Positions 6,881 to 15,777 of a stretch of DNA of 64,000 bases are shown one piece after another (the stretch's first letter is position 1; the number at the start of each line of letters is the position of its first letter). A program made the translations under genes and the position numbers. The stretch comes from Streptomyces eurythermus (GTDB taxonomy: Bacteria > Actinomycetota > Actinomycetes > Streptomycetales > Streptomycetaceae), in assembly GCF_014649115.1 (NCBI RefSeq), contig NZ_BMSK01000028.1, positions 44,220 to 108,219 of the forward strand, written 5' to 3'. The notes under the pieces are model-generated. The model saw only the letters and a list, made by a program, of their open reading frames with translations, had not been told where the DNA came from and made no database searches.

Positions 6881-8035
6881 ATGCCTTTCGCTCTCTATCT
6901 GCTCGGACTGGCGGTCTTCGCCCAGGGCACGTCCGAGTTCATGCTGGCCGGTCTGGTGCCGGACATCGCCCGCGACCTCGGGGTCTCGGTGCCCACGGCG
7001 GGCACGCTCACGTCCGCCTTCGCCGTCGGCATGGTCGTGGGCGCGCCGGCCGCGGCGCTGCTCGGCCGGCGCCGGCCTAGCCGGCAGTCGCTGCTGGCGT
7101 TCCTCGGGGTTTTCCTGGCCGCCCATGTCGTCGGGGCGCTCACCTCCGACTTCTCCGTCCTGCTCGCGACCCGGGTGGTCGCGGCCCTGGCCAACGCCGG
7201 GTTCCTCGCCGTCGGTCTGACGGCGGCGACCGGCATGGTCGCGCCGGACGCCAAGGGCCGGGCCACCGCCGTCCTGCTCGGCGGCACCACGCTCGCCTGT
7301 GTGGCGGGGGTGCCCGCGGGCGCCGCCCTGGGCCAACTGCTGGGCTGGCGCTCGGCGTTCTGGGCCGTGGCCCTGGTGTCCGCCCCGGCGCTGGTGGCGA
7401 TCGCCCGGTCGGTGCCGAACGGTCCGGCGGCCGGCGGACCCGTCCCGGGCGCGGGGACGGAGCTGCGGGCGCTGCGCCGTCCCCGGCTGCTGTGGGTGCT
7501 CGGCCTCGCCGCGCTCGTCAACGGCGCCACCTTCTGCACGTTCACCTACCTGGCGCCGCTGGTCACTGAGGTGTGCGGACTCGGGGCCGGCTGGGTGCCG
7601 GGGGTGCTGGCGCTGTTCGGCGCGGGGGCGTTCGCCGGGGTGACGGCGGCGGGCCGGCTGGCGGACCGGGGCGTCCGGCCGGTACTGCCCCTCGCCGGCG
7701 TCGCGCTGCTCGCCGGGTGGGCCGCGCTGGCGCTGGCCGCCGGGCGGCCCGGCGTGGCCGTCGCCCTGGTGCCGGTCCTCGGCCTGCTGGCCTTCGGGGT
7801 CGGCTCCACGCTGGTCACACAGGTGCTGTACGAGGCGGCCGACGCGCCTTTTCTGGGTGGCGCGTTCGCGACGTCGGCGCTGAACGTGGGCGCCGCGCTC
7901 GGCCCGGTCCTGGGCGGTTTCGCGCTCGACGGCGGGCTCGGCCACCGCTCCCCGGTGTGGGTCAGCGCGCTGCTGGTGGCCGTCGCGGGCCTGGTCGCCC
8001 GCTGCCGGCCGCGGCGGCCGGAACAGCCCGTCTGA
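6881..8035 (+). CDS. Cml/CmlR-type chloramphenicol efflux MFS transporter
   Basis: The 384-residue product is a 12-TM major facilitator of the drug:H+ antiporter-1 type and matches the Cmx/CmlR chloramphenicol exporters of actinobacteria in its opening (MPFALYLLGLAVFAQGTSEFMLAGLVPDIA residues), the LGRR loop 2-3 motif and the VTQVLYEAADAPFLGGAF region late in the protein. The ATG at 6881 has GGAGTCCTG immediately upstream. The 279-bp leader between the attenuator peptide and the start contains further T-rich sequence. It is followed by a strong hairpin terminator. Substrate assignment to chloramphenicol or florfenicol is from family resemblance. Confidence 0.85.
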   Translation: MPFALYLLGLAVFAQGTSEFMLAGLVPDIARDLGVSVPTAGTLTSAFAVGMVVGAPAAALLGRRRPSRQSLLAFLGVFLAAHVVGALTSDFSVLLATRVVAALANAGFLAVGLTAATGMVAPDAKGRATAVLLGGTTLACVAGVPAGAALGQLLGWRSAFWAVALVSAPALVAIARSVPNGPAAGGPVPGAGTELRALRRPRLLWVLGLAALVNGATFCTFTYLAPLVTEVCGLGAGWVPGVLALFGAGAFAGVTAAGRLADRGVRPVLPLAGVALLAGWAALALAAGRPGVAVALVPVLGLLAFGVGSTLVTQVLYEAADAPFLGGAFATSALNVGAALGPVLGGFALDGGLGHRSPVWVSALLVAVAGLVARCRPRRPEQPV

Positions 8036-8039
8036 CGGC

Positions 8040-8089
8040 GGGTGCCGGCGCCCGGCGTCGGACGGGCTGCGACGCGGGCGCCGGCACCC
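8040..8089 (+). terminator. Strong hairpin after the efflux gene
   Basis: GGGTGCCGGCGCCCG at 8040-8054 is perfectly complementary to 8075-8089 (15 bp), with a 20-nt loop, starting 5 nt after the stop codon. There is no T-run, as is common in streptomycete terminators. Confidence 0.7.
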
Positions 8090-8173
8090 GGCGCGGTGAC
8101 CTGCGGGGGGCTACAAACCCGCCACAGCCATGTGGTTATCATATGAGCGCTGCCTAGCTCGAAAGATGGATCT

Positions 8174-9619
8174 GTGACTGTCAACGACGACTCGTTCACC
8201 AACTGGAAGATCCGCGAAGAGATCGCGGAGTCGATGATCCCGCTCATCGGGAAGCTGCACCGCGAGCGGGACGTGACCGTCCTGCTGCACAGCCGCTCCC
8301 TGGTGAACAAGTCGGTGGTCAGCATCCTGAAGACCCACCGCTTCGCCCGGCAGATCGCCGGCGCCGAGCTGTCGGTCACCGAGACCATGCCGTTCCTCCA
8401 GGCCCTCACCGCCCTCGACCTCGGGCCGTCCCAGATCGACCTCGGCATGCTGGCCACCATGTACAAGGCCGACGAACGCGGCCTGAGCGTCGAGGAGTTC
8501 ACCGCCGAGGCGGTGGCCGGCGCCACCGGCGCCAACAAGATCGAGCGCCGCGAGCCGCGCGATGTCGTCCTCTACGGCTTCGGCCGCATCGGCCGCCTCG
8601 TCGCCCGGCTGCTGATCGAGAAGGCCGGCTCGGGCAACGGCCTCCGGCTGCGCGCCATCGTCGTGCGCGGCGGCGGCGCCCAGGACATCGTCAAGCGCGC
8701 CTCGCTGCTGCGCCGCGACTCCATCCACGGCCAGTTCCAGGGCACGATCACCGTGGACGAGGAGAACGGCACGATCGTCGCCAACGGCAACGCCATCAAG
8801 GTGATCTACGCCGACGACCCGACGTCCGTCGACTACACCGAGTACGGCATCCGGGACGCCATCCTCATCGACAACACCGGCAAGTGGCGCGACCGCGAGG
8901 GCCTGTCCCGGCATCTGCGCCCCGGCATCGAGAAGGTCGTGCTGACCGCGCCGGGCAAGGGCGACGTGCCGAACATCGTGCACGGCGTCAACCACGACAC
9001 GGTCAAGCCGGAGGAGCGGATCCTGTCCTGCGCCTCCTGCACCACCAACGCCATCGTGCCGCCGCTGAAGGCCATGGACGACGAGTACGGTGTGCTGCGC
9101 GGCCATGTGGAGACCGTCCACTCGTTCACCAACGACCAGAACCTGCTGGACAATTACCACAAGTCCGACCGCCGTGGCCGCTCCGCCGCGCTGAACATGG
9201 TCATCACCGAGACCGGCGCCGCCTCCGCCGTCGCCAAGGCCCTGCCCGACCTGAAGGCGAAGATCAGCGGCAGCTCGATCCGTGTCCCGGTACCGGACGT
9301 CTCGATCGCGATCCTCAACCTCCAGCTGGCCCGCGAGACCACCCGCGAGGAGGTCCACGACTACCTGCGCGAGGTGTCGCTGACCTCGCCGCTCAAGCGC
9401 CAGATCGACTTCATCACGGCGCCCGACGCGGTCTCCAGCGACTTCATCGGCTCCCGCCACGCCTCGATCGTGGACGCCGGCGCCCTCAAGGTCGACGGCG
9501 ACAACGCGATCCTCTACCTGTGGTACGACAACGAGTTCGGCTACTCCTGCCAGGTCGTCCGTGTCGTCCAGCACGTCTCGGGCGTGGAGTACCCGACGTA
9601 CCCGGCGACGGCGGTCTGA
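8174..9619 (+). CDS. gap: Long-form glyceraldehyde-3-phosphate dehydrogenase
   Basis: The 481-residue enzyme has about 125 extra N-terminal residues (a helical region, TNWKIREEIAESMIPLIGKLHRE residues, typical of the long actinobacterial/proteobacterial Gap form) before the Rossmann domain GFGRIGR (about residue 135). The catalytic motif SCASCTTNAI contains the nucleophile Cys289. It would interconvert glyceraldehyde-3-phosphate and 1,3-bisphosphoglycerate; the long form is a second GAPDH type distinct from the usual glycolytic gap-pgk-tpi gene. The GTG at 8174 is preceded by GAAAGATGGA, a modest binding site. Convergent with the collagenase gene across a shared terminator. Confidence 0.92.
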   Translation: MTVNDDSFTNWKIREEIAESMIPLIGKLHRERDVTVLLHSRSLVNKSVVSILKTHRFARQIAGAELSVTETMPFLQALTALDLGPSQIDLGMLATMYKADERGLSVEEFTAEAVAGATGANKIERREPRDVVLYGFGRIGRLVARLLIEKAGSGNGLRLRAIVVRGGGAQDIVKRASLLRRDSIHGQFQGTITVDEENGTIVANGNAIKVIYADDPTSVDYTEYGIRDAILIDNTGKWRDREGLSRHLRPGIEKVVLTAPGKGDVPNIVHGVNHDTVKPEERILSCASCTTNAIVPPLKAMDDEYGVLRGHVETVHSFTNDQNLLDNYHKSDRRGRSAALNMVITETGAASAVAKALPDLKAKISGSSIRVPVPDVSIAILNLQLARETTREEVHDYLREVSLTSPLKRQIDFITAPDAVSSDFIGSRHASIVDAGALKVDGDNAILYLWYDNEFGYSCQVVRVVQHVSGVEYPTYPATAV

Positions 9620-9644
9620 TCCACCCGGCCGTGCGCGGGTGTGC

Positions 9645-9675
9645 GGCCGCCGACCGGGCTCTGCGGTCGGCGGCC
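9645..9675. terminator. Bidirectional hairpin between gap and collagenase genes
   Basis: GGCCGCCGACC (9645-9655) pairs perfectly with GGTCGGCGGCC (9665-9675) around a 9-nt loop, between two converging stop codons. Confidence 0.7.
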
Positions 9676-9698
9676 GTTCCTCGTGGGCGGGTGTGCGG

Positions 9699-11633
9699 TC
9701 AGGCCGGGGCCGGCTTGCCGCACGCGCCCGCGGCGCACGCCGTCAGCCACCGGTCGAAGTCGGCGTCGTAGCGGGTGCCGATGCCGTCGTGGTAGACGGC
9801 GTACCCGCCGGCGTAGTCACCGGTGCGGAAGCGGGCGAGCACGCGCCGGACGTCGTCGGGGTGCCGCTCGACCATGTAGCGCGCGGCGAGGTGGCCCCAC
9901 GGGTAGGTGCGGGTCACATCGCTGTTGTCGTAGGTGCTCTCGAACAGCGTGCTCAGCCGGTACGTGTGCCGGCCGGCCTCCTGGACCGCCTGGTCGTCGG
10001 TGCGGCCGCGGTAGCCGTAGGAGACGTACTCGGCGATGCCCTCGATCCACCACACGTCCGGCACCGACACCTGCCGGGCGAAGTCGCCCTTCATGTCGTC
10101 ACGGGCGTCCAGGAAGTGCGTGTACTCGTGGTTCAGGTTCCAGATCCGGGCCGGGAAACCGTCGTCGGAGGCCTTCTGGTACATGACCGACATGGGCTGG
10201 TTGGCGGGGTCCGACGGATCGCCGCCCAGGGTCATGCCGCCGTTGTCGGTGCTGATGCCGTACATGGCGCCGGCGTAGGTCTGGTAGTCGGACCGGCCGG
10301 CGAACACCACCAGGCGGAGGGTGGAGGCGTACTGGCCGGGGATCGGCCCGTCGGACCCCACGGCCGAGCGGAAGTAGGCGTTCTGGCCGAGCACGCTCGC
10401 GCAGGCGGCGTCGAGGTCGGCGGCCGTCATCGCCTGGGCGCGGACGGTGATGTTCGCGTCGCAGCGGTGGGTGACCGGCAGGACGGCCTTGTCGAGCTTC
10501 CCCGGCAGGTCGCAGACGCCGTAGTACTCGCAGTGCGCGCCGTCGTAGGCGGCGGCCTGGGTGGCGACGGCCACCCACAGCGCGGCCGTCGGCCCGGTCA
10601 TGGCGGTACGGTCCAGCAGGTCGCCGGCCAACGGCTGTACGAGGCCGCGCAGTCCGGGGTGCTCGACGTAACGGGCCAGATTCATCCCGGCGTTGGAGTC
10701 CAGGAAGGCCAGCTCGGTGCCGAGCCGGTCGGTGTGGGCCAGCGCGAAGTCGTAGAGGGTGTCGACGATGCGCGGGTCGGCCTGCACCGCCCGCACATAG
10801 GCCGGGTTCCAGTTGCCGCGCCACAGCGGGGTGTGGACGTCGTTGACGGCCCGGACCATGCTGTCGACGGCGTCGTAGGAGCTGTCGTAGTCGGTCAGCA
10901 GCCGCCGGTAGACATACAGATAGCGGTCCTGCTGGTCGGCGCTGTCGGTGAGGGTCACGGCCTCGCCGAGGATGCCGCCGTTGGCCTCCGTGACGTCCCG
11001 GGAGTGGGGGCGGGCGAAGAAGGCGTCCAGGCCGCCGGTGACGGCGGCGGTGAGCCGGGAGGAGTACGTGCCCACGTCCTGCGCGTGGTTGAACTGCACG
11101 TAGTAACCGGCGCGCAGGAACAGGACCAGTTGCAGCAGGCCACCGGAGTTGTCGCCCTGGTACTGCCCGGCGGCGCCGGTGAACGCGTTCGCCACGGTCA
11201 GCATCTGGGCCTGCCGGAAGACGGCGCGCGCGGTGCCGCCGGAGAGGGTGAAGAGGCTGTTGACGCAGTCCGGGGTCGCGGCCTTGACGTGGGCGACGAG
11301 GGCGGAGCCGGTACGGCTCCCGAAGTCGGCCGGGGCGCAGGAGCCGGCCTTCGCCGTGCGCGGGGCCGGCCGGGTGGACGTCGGCCGGTGCGGCGGGAGT
11401 TGGGCCGGGTCGAGCCGGCTGGGCCGGATCGCGGGTCGTTCGGTGGCGGCGGTGGACGCGGCGGCCGGCGACGGCGCGGGAAGGTGCGTGCGGGGTGCGG
11501 CGGCCGGCCGGGGTGCCGCCTGCGCGGGCGTGGCCGGCAGGCCGGCCAGGGCGACGCAGACGGCGACGGCACCGGCGATGCGGCCCGTGGCGCCTCTGGG
11601 CACGCGGGCGGGCAGCGCGAAGCGATGGCGCAT
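9699..11633 (-). CDS. Secreted M9-family collagenase
   Basis: The 644-residue precursor has a Sec signal (basic MRHRFALPARVPRG start, hydrophobic core, cleavage near PAQAA at about residue 40), a Pro/Ala-rich linker to about residue 110, then an activator-like helical region and a peptidase subdomain. The zinc site is visible as HEYTH (residues 502-506) with the downstream WWIEGIAEY, whose Glu531 is the probable third ligand, as in clostridial ColG/ColH. No PKD or collagen-binding domain follows, so it is a short M9 enzyme. ATG 11633 is preceded by GGAGGAAACC, which decides the start over the 40-residue longer frame. Expected to degrade collagen-like or other protein substrates outside the cell. 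Confidence 0.88.
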   Translation of the reverse strand: MRHRFALPARVPRGATGRIAGAVAVCVALAGLPATPAQAAPRPAAAPRTHLPAPSPAAASTAATERPAIRPSRLDPAQLPPHRPTSTRPAPRTAKAGSCAPADFGSRTGSALVAHVKAATPDCVNSLFTLSGGTARAVFRQAQMLTVANAFTGAAGQYQGDNSGGLLQLVLFLRAGYYVQFNHAQDVGTYSSRLTAAVTGGLDAFFARPHSRDVTEANGGILGEAVTLTDSADQQDRYLYVYRRLLTDYDSSYDAVDSMVRAVNDVHTPLWRGNWNPAYVRAVQADPRIVDTLYDFALAHTDRLGTELAFLDSNAGMNLARYVEHPGLRGLVQPLAGDLLDRTAMTGPTAALWVAVATQAAAYDGAHCEYYGVCDLPGKLDKAVLPVTHRCDANITVRAQAMTAADLDAACASVLGQNAYFRSAVGSDGPIPGQYASTLRLVVFAGRSDYQTYAGAMYGISTDNGGMTLGGDPSDPANQPMSVMYQKASDDGFPARIWNLNHEYTHFLDARDDMKGDFARQVSVPDVWWIEGIAEYVSYGYRGRTDDQAVQEAGRHTYRLSTLFESTYDNSDVTRTYPWGHLAARYMVERHPDDVRRVLARFRTGDYAGGYAVYHDGIGTRYDADFDRWLTACAAGACGKPAPA

Positions 11634-11865
11634 CGGGGTTTCCTCCACGAAGTGGCGCGCCTCTGTGGGGTGTCGAGGCGTGTGAGGCACTGTCTCAGCG
11701 CGCACCGGGACCGACAATGGCGTGTGACATAGCACATGGCACCGTCTGCCCATAACACCGCTGTAGGCGCGGCGAGTTGAAGGGGGCGTGTGTGTCCATC
11801 GTGCCGGGCCGGGGGCGTGCGCCCTCCGCCCGGCCCGGCACGGTCGGGCCGTCAGCCGCCCGTCC

Positions 11866-13227
11866 TCACCACGGGCCGGTCACGGCGAACGTGGTGCCGG
11901 GGGTGTAGCAGTTGACGTACATCGTCGCTCCGTCGGGGGCGAAGGTGACCCCGGCGAACTCGCCCCACTCCGGCTGCCGGTCCGTCCCGATGTTCTGCCG
12001 GCCCCGGGCCAGCGCGTACACCTCGCCCCGGCGGGTCAGCCCGAAGACGTGCTGGGCGCCGTTGCCGTCCTCGCAGACCATCAGGCCGCCGCCGGGCGCG
12101 AGGCAGATGTTGTCCGGTGACTCGCCGGGCAGCCGTACGTCGGTGTCCGGGCCGAACACGACGGCCAGGGTCAGCCGGCGGTGCGCCGGGTCGTAGCGCC
12201 AGACCTGGCCGTAGTGGTCGGCCGCGGAACCGTCGGCGCCGCGCGCGAAGGACGACACGAAGTACACGCTGCCGCCGCCCCAGTAGCAGCCCTCCAGCTT
12301 CTGCGCGTGGGTGATGCCGCCGGGGCCGTAGTCCTGGAACCTGGTCGGCGTGGCGGCGGCCAGCGGGTCGGGTACGTCCACCCACTCGATGCCGTCGAAG
12401 CGCGCCCCGGCCTCCCGGATCGCCGACAGGTCCGCCACGCCGGGCACCCTCATCGCCTGGAGCCGGCCGCCGGCGCGCAGCGAACCGACGCCGCCCAGCG
12501 GCCGGTTCGGCAGGAAACGGTAGAAGAGGCCGAACGGCTTCTGGAAGGCGTCCTCCGTCTCGTAGAGGACGCCGTCGCGCGGGTCGATCGCGACCGCCTC
12601 GTGCTGGAAGCGGCCGAGCGCGGTCAGCGGCACGGCGCCGGTGCGGTGCGGGTCGGTGGGGTGCACCTCGAAGACGAAGCCGTGGTCCTTGGTGTAGCCG
12701 TTGGTGCCGGCTCTGTCCTCGGTTTCCTCGCAGGTCAGCCAGGTGCCCCAGGGGGTCCGGCCGCCCGCGCAGTTGACGGCGGTACCGGCGATGGCGACCC
12801 GCTCGGAGAGCACCCGCTGGTGCCGGTCGAGCGTCAGGGCCGTACAGCCGCCCTTGCCCGCCGGGTCGTAGGTGAGGCCGCCGACGGTGGGTACCGGGAT
12901 CTGCGCGGTCGCCCGGTTCTCGTGGTTGCGGACGAGGTGCGTACGGCCCGCTCTGCCGGCGAAGGCGGCCATGCCGTCGTGGTGGGAGGGCACCGGCCCC
13001 TCTCCGGAGCGGAGCGGGTCACCCTCGCGGGACAGCACGGTATAGCGGAAACCTTTCGGCAGATCGAGCAGGCCGTTCGGATCGGGGACGAGCGGGCCAT
13101 AGCCGGTGCGGCCCAGGCTCTGCGCGGCGGCCGTACCCGCGAAGACCTCGGACAGGGCCCCGGTGAAGGCGATGCCCGCTCCCAGGGCGCTCGCTGCGGA
13201 CAGGACCTGACGGCGTGTTGCAGACAT
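11866..13227 (-). CDS. Tat-exported PhoX-family (DUF839) protein
   Basis: The 453-residue protein begins MSATRRQVLSAASALGAG, a Tat signal (RR-x-V-L) with cleavage near TAAAQ. The body matches PhoX-like proteins: HHDGMAAF, LVRNHE, the GGCT segment, NCAGGRTPWGTWLTCEE, PDNICLAPGGGLMVCEDG and a C-terminal NCYTPGTTFAVTGPW. PhoX enzymes are Ca/Fe phosphatases; streptomycete members of this group are often annotated only as PhoX-family or DUF839, and phosphatase activity here is not proven. AGGAAGG lies upstream of ATG 13227. No PHO box (GTTCACC-type repeats) was found in the short upstream region. Confidence 0.85.
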   Translation of the reverse strand: MSATRRQVLSAASALGAGIAFTGALSEVFAGTAAAQSLGRTGYGPLVPDPNGLLDLPKGFRYTVLSREGDPLRSGEGPVPSHHDGMAAFAGRAGRTHLVRNHENRATAQIPVPTVGGLTYDPAGKGGCTALTLDRHQRVLSERVAIAGTAVNCAGGRTPWGTWLTCEETEDRAGTNGYTKDHGFVFEVHPTDPHRTGAVPLTALGRFQHEAVAIDPRDGVLYETEDAFQKPFGLFYRFLPNRPLGGVGSLRAGGRLQAMRVPGVADLSAIREAGARFDGIEWVDVPDPLAAATPTRFQDYGPGGITHAQKLEGCYWGGGSVYFVSSFARGADGSAADHYGQVWRYDPAHRRLTLAVVFGPDTDVRLPGESPDNICLAPGGGLMVCEDGNGAQHVFGLTRRGEVYALARGRQNIGTDRQPEWGEFAGVTFAPDGATMYVNCYTPGTTFAVTGPW

Positions 13228-13372
13228 ACGGCGGTGACCTTCCTGCTGGCGGACAGGAACCGTGACCCCGCCGTGTCTACCACCTGGTGCGGGCAACGTG
13301 AACCACGCGCGGCGCACGGGTCCCGCCGTTCGGGGGACCGCCGGTTTCCCCACGGCCGGGACAAGAGCGCGT

Positions 13373-13470
13373 GCGGGATGCCGGTGGCGGATGCGGCAGG
13401 GTGACCGGTGCGGGGTTCCGGTGGCGGGTACGGAAGGGTGTACCGGTACGGGGTTCCGGTGGCCGGGCGA
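13373..13470. repeat. Three degenerate tandem copies of a ~37-bp unit
   Basis: Between the PhoX gene start and the end of the LysR gene the motif GCGGGGTTCCGGTGGCGGGT recurs with a period of 37-38 bp (starts near 13373, 13410 and 13447), each followed by variants of ACGGAAGGGTGTACCGGT. The rest of the 258-bp space shows nothing else. Confidence 0.6.
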
Positions 13471-13485
13471 GTCGGCACGGGCCGC

Positions 13486-14439
13486 CTACGCCCCGGCGGC
13501 ACTCCAGGTGCGGGAGACCCAGGTGCGCAGGTGGGGGGCCTGGGCGACGAGATCGCGGTAGGCGTCCGTGGCGGAGCGGACCATGGTCTCCACGACATCG
13601 TCGAGGACGGTGTCCGGCCGCCAGGCCAGCACATAGCGGCACCACAGCGGCGAGCCCACCAGCGGCTTGACCACGACGTGCGGGATCGGCCGCAGCGTCG
13701 GCTGCACCATGGACACCCCGAGACCGTCGGCGATCATGCTCTGCAGCTGTGTCTGGTCGCCGAGCCACTCGTGCACGGTACGCGGGGTGAACCCGGCCGC
13801 CGCGCAGGCGTCGTAGAACACCCCCGGCCAGCCGGCTCCGTCGTCCGGGGTCACGAACCAGGCGTCCTCGGCGAGGTCGGCGAGCTGCACCTGGGGGCTC
13901 TGCCGCAGCCGGTGCCGGGCGGGCAGGGCGACGAAGGTGGGCTCGGTGACGATCCCGCGGTGCCGTACGGCGGCCGAGTGCCGTAGCTCCATGCCCGGGT
14001 AGTCGGCGGCGATGGCGGCGTCCACCGCGCCGTCCTCCAGCAGCTCCACGATCCGCGAGGACGCGTAGACGCTGGTGACGGCCAGGGTCAGTTCGGGCAG
14101 CCGGGCACGGACCCGGGAGACCGTGCCGGACAGCATCGGCGAGTTGGTCGCGGCCACCCGCAGGGTGCGGCGGGGACGGGCGGCGGCCGGGCGGTGCCCG
14201 ATCGCGGCGGCCCGCGCGAGCACGTCCCGGGCCTGCTCGACGACCTCGGCGCCGTACCGGGTCGGCCGCACCCCGCCCGGCCCGCGCTCGAACAGCGGCT
14301 CGCCCAGGTGCCGTTCGATGCGCCTGAGCTGGGTGCTCACGGCGGGCTGCGAGTAGCCCAGCTGGGCGGCGGCCCGGCCCACGCTGCCCGCGTCGGCGAT
14401 CGCGCACAGCACCCGCAGGTGCCGCAGCTCCAGCTCCAT
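13486..14439 (-). CDS. LysR-family transcriptional regulator
   Basis: The 317-residue protein starts directly with the LysR winged helix (LRHLRVLCAIADAGSVGRAAAQLGYSQ segment, residues 5-30, helix-turn-helix with SQPAVSTQLRRIE), followed by the usual two-lobed effector-binding domain (residues 90-300). ATG at 14439. No divergent target gene sits next to it: the upstream neighbour is transcribed in the same direction 345 bp away, so its regulon cannot be deduced here. Confidence 0.9.
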   Translation of the reverse strand: MELELRHLRVLCAIADAGSVGRAAAQLGYSQPAVSTQLRRIERHLGEPLFERGPGGVRPTRYGAEVVEQARDVLARAAAIGHRPAAARPRRTLRVAATNSPMLSGTVSRVRARLPELTLAVTSVYASSRIVELLEDGAVDAAIAADYPGMELRHSAAVRHRGIVTEPTFVALPARHRLRQSPQVQLADLAEDAWFVTPDDGAGWPGVFYDACAAAGFTPRTVHEWLGDQTQLQSMIADGLGVSMVQPTLRPIPHVVVKPLVGSPLWCRYVLAWRPDTVLDDVVETMVRSATDAYRDLVAQAPHLRTWVSRTWSAAGA

Positions 14440-14783
14440 CGGTCCACTCCCCCGTTCGTTGCTGCGGCCGGCCCGGCGGCGGGGCCCGGTGGGATCCGCC
14501 CGGTGCCCCTTCGGAGGTTCGCGCACGCCCCGTGGTCCGCGTACCACCGGGGCCGGGCCCGGTGACGACCGGCGGACCGAAGCGTTCCATGGTGTCCCGC
14601 GCGGCACAAGTCGCAGGCCGGTGTCCCGCACGGCACACGTCGCAGGTCGGCCGGGGTGCGGGCGGTCGCTTCGGGCGGGCACCGTTCGTCCGGGGCGCGT
14701 CCGGCGGGCAGTGGCACGGCGCCGGCGGTCCGGTGCGGATCCGCCTCGGCGGGAATCCGCCGGGGCGAGGTCGTCGGCCCGCC
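14440..14783. repeat. Intergenic region with a 29-bp tandem duplication
   Basis: The 344-bp space upstream of the LysR gene contains two adjacent 29-bp units at 14591-14619 and 14620-14648 (GGTGTCCCGCGCGGCACAAG... and GGTGTCCCGCACGGCACACG...) differing at about four positions. No gene is evident; any LysR promoter must be in the first 100 bp. Confidence 0.6.
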
Positions 14784-15692
14784 TCACCGCCAGAGGTGGG
14801 CCAGGCCGCGCCACTGGTCCAGCGGGAGCTCGGCCGGGTCCACGGGCAGTGCCTGGAGGCACACATGGTCGGCACCCGCCGCCAGGTGGGCGCGCACCCG
14901 CTGGGCGATCTCCTGCTCGCCGATCGCGACCAGCGCGTCGACCAGGCGGTCGCTGCCGCCGTCGGCGAAGTCCGCGTCCTCGAACCCCAGCCGCCGCCAG
15001 GAGGCCCGGTACGGTGCCGCGGGCAGGTAGCCGGCGATGTGGGCGCGCGCCCTGTCCCGTGCCTCGTCGGCGCGCAGCCCGGTGACCACGGCTTGTTCGA
15101 CGATCAGCACCCGGTCCGGGCCGAGTACCGCGCGGGCGTCGGCCGTGTGTTCCGGCGTGACCAGGTAGGAGAACGCGCCTGCCGAACGGTCCCGGGCGAG
15201 CTCGAGGGCGCGCGGGCCCAGCGCGGCGAGCACCCTGGGCGCCCGGGGTGCCGGGCCGTCCGCGATCCCCGCCAGTCGCAGGACGGGGTCGGGTTCGTCG
15301 AGGCGGTCGAGGTGTTCGCGCAGCGCGGTGAGGGGCCGTTCGTAGCGAAGGCCCAGCACCCCCTCGACCATCCGCGCGTGGGAGGTGCCCAGACCGAGCA
15401 CGAACCGGCCGGGATGGGCGTCGAGCAGTGCCCGGGCCTGCGATCTGATCACGCGCGGGTGACGCCCCCAGATCACCGCGATGCCCGTGCCCACGACCAG
15501 GGAACGGGTCGCGTCCAGCAGTGTGGCCGCCTCCATGAACGGGTCGCGGACCAGCCCCTCGCTGAGCCACAGAGCGCCGTATCCGAGCGCCTCGACCTCC
15601 GCGGCCGCCCGGGCGGACTCGGCCGGCGGGCGCAGATCCATGCCGGGTACCCACAGTCCTACCGTGCCGATGGACGGCAGAGCCGACTCCAT
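14784..15692 (-). CDS. LLM-class F420-dependent oxidoreductase
   Basis: The 302-residue product has the luciferase-like TIM-barrel pattern: VGLWVPGMDLRPPAESARAAAEVEALGYGALW at the N-terminus, GTGIAVIWGRHP, and RFVLGLGTSHARMVEG. It resembles the TIGR03620 type of F420-dependent enzymes of actinobacteria. The substrate is unknown. It is transcribed divergently from a TetR regulator, with two perfect palindromes between them, so it is the likely target of that regulator and may handle a xenobiotic or secondary metabolite. Confidence 0.85.
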   Translation of the reverse strand: MESALPSIGTVGLWVPGMDLRPPAESARAAAEVEALGYGALWLSEGLVRDPFMEAATLLDATRSLVVGTGIAVIWGRHPRVIRSQARALLDAHPGRFVLGLGTSHARMVEGVLGLRYERPLTALREHLDRLDEPDPVLRLAGIADGPAPRAPRVLAALGPRALELARDRSAGAFSYLVTPEHTADARAVLGPDRVLIVEQAVVTGLRADEARDRARAHIAGYLPAAPYRASWRRLGFEDADFADGGSDRLVDALVAIGEQEIAQRVRAHLAAGADHVCLQALPVDPAELPLDQWRGLAHLWR

Positions 15693-15712
15693 GCGCCACC
15701 TCCCCCTCTAGA

Positions 15713-15757
15713 ATCCGGAGTGCCACTCCGGATAGTACCGGAGCGGCACTCCGGTAC
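15713..15757. promoter_or_regulatory. Twin palindromic operators between TetR and LLM genes
   Basis: Palindrome 1 spans 15713-15733: arms ATCCGGAGTG and CACTCCGGAT around a central C. Palindrome 2 spans 15735-15757: arms GTACCGGAG and CTCCGGTAC around CGGCA. Both share CCGGAG-N5-CTCCGG. They lie 21 to 65 nt upstream of the TetR start and within the LLM promoter, typical for TetR autoregulation. Confidence 0.8.
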
Positions 15758-15777
15758 TAGCAGAGGAGGAGGACCCG

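Noticed and set aside
8111..9574. 487-codon open frame antisense to gap
   Set aside because: It is the complement of the GAPDH gene with composition typical of antisense frames (Val/Gly/Asp-rich) and no motif.
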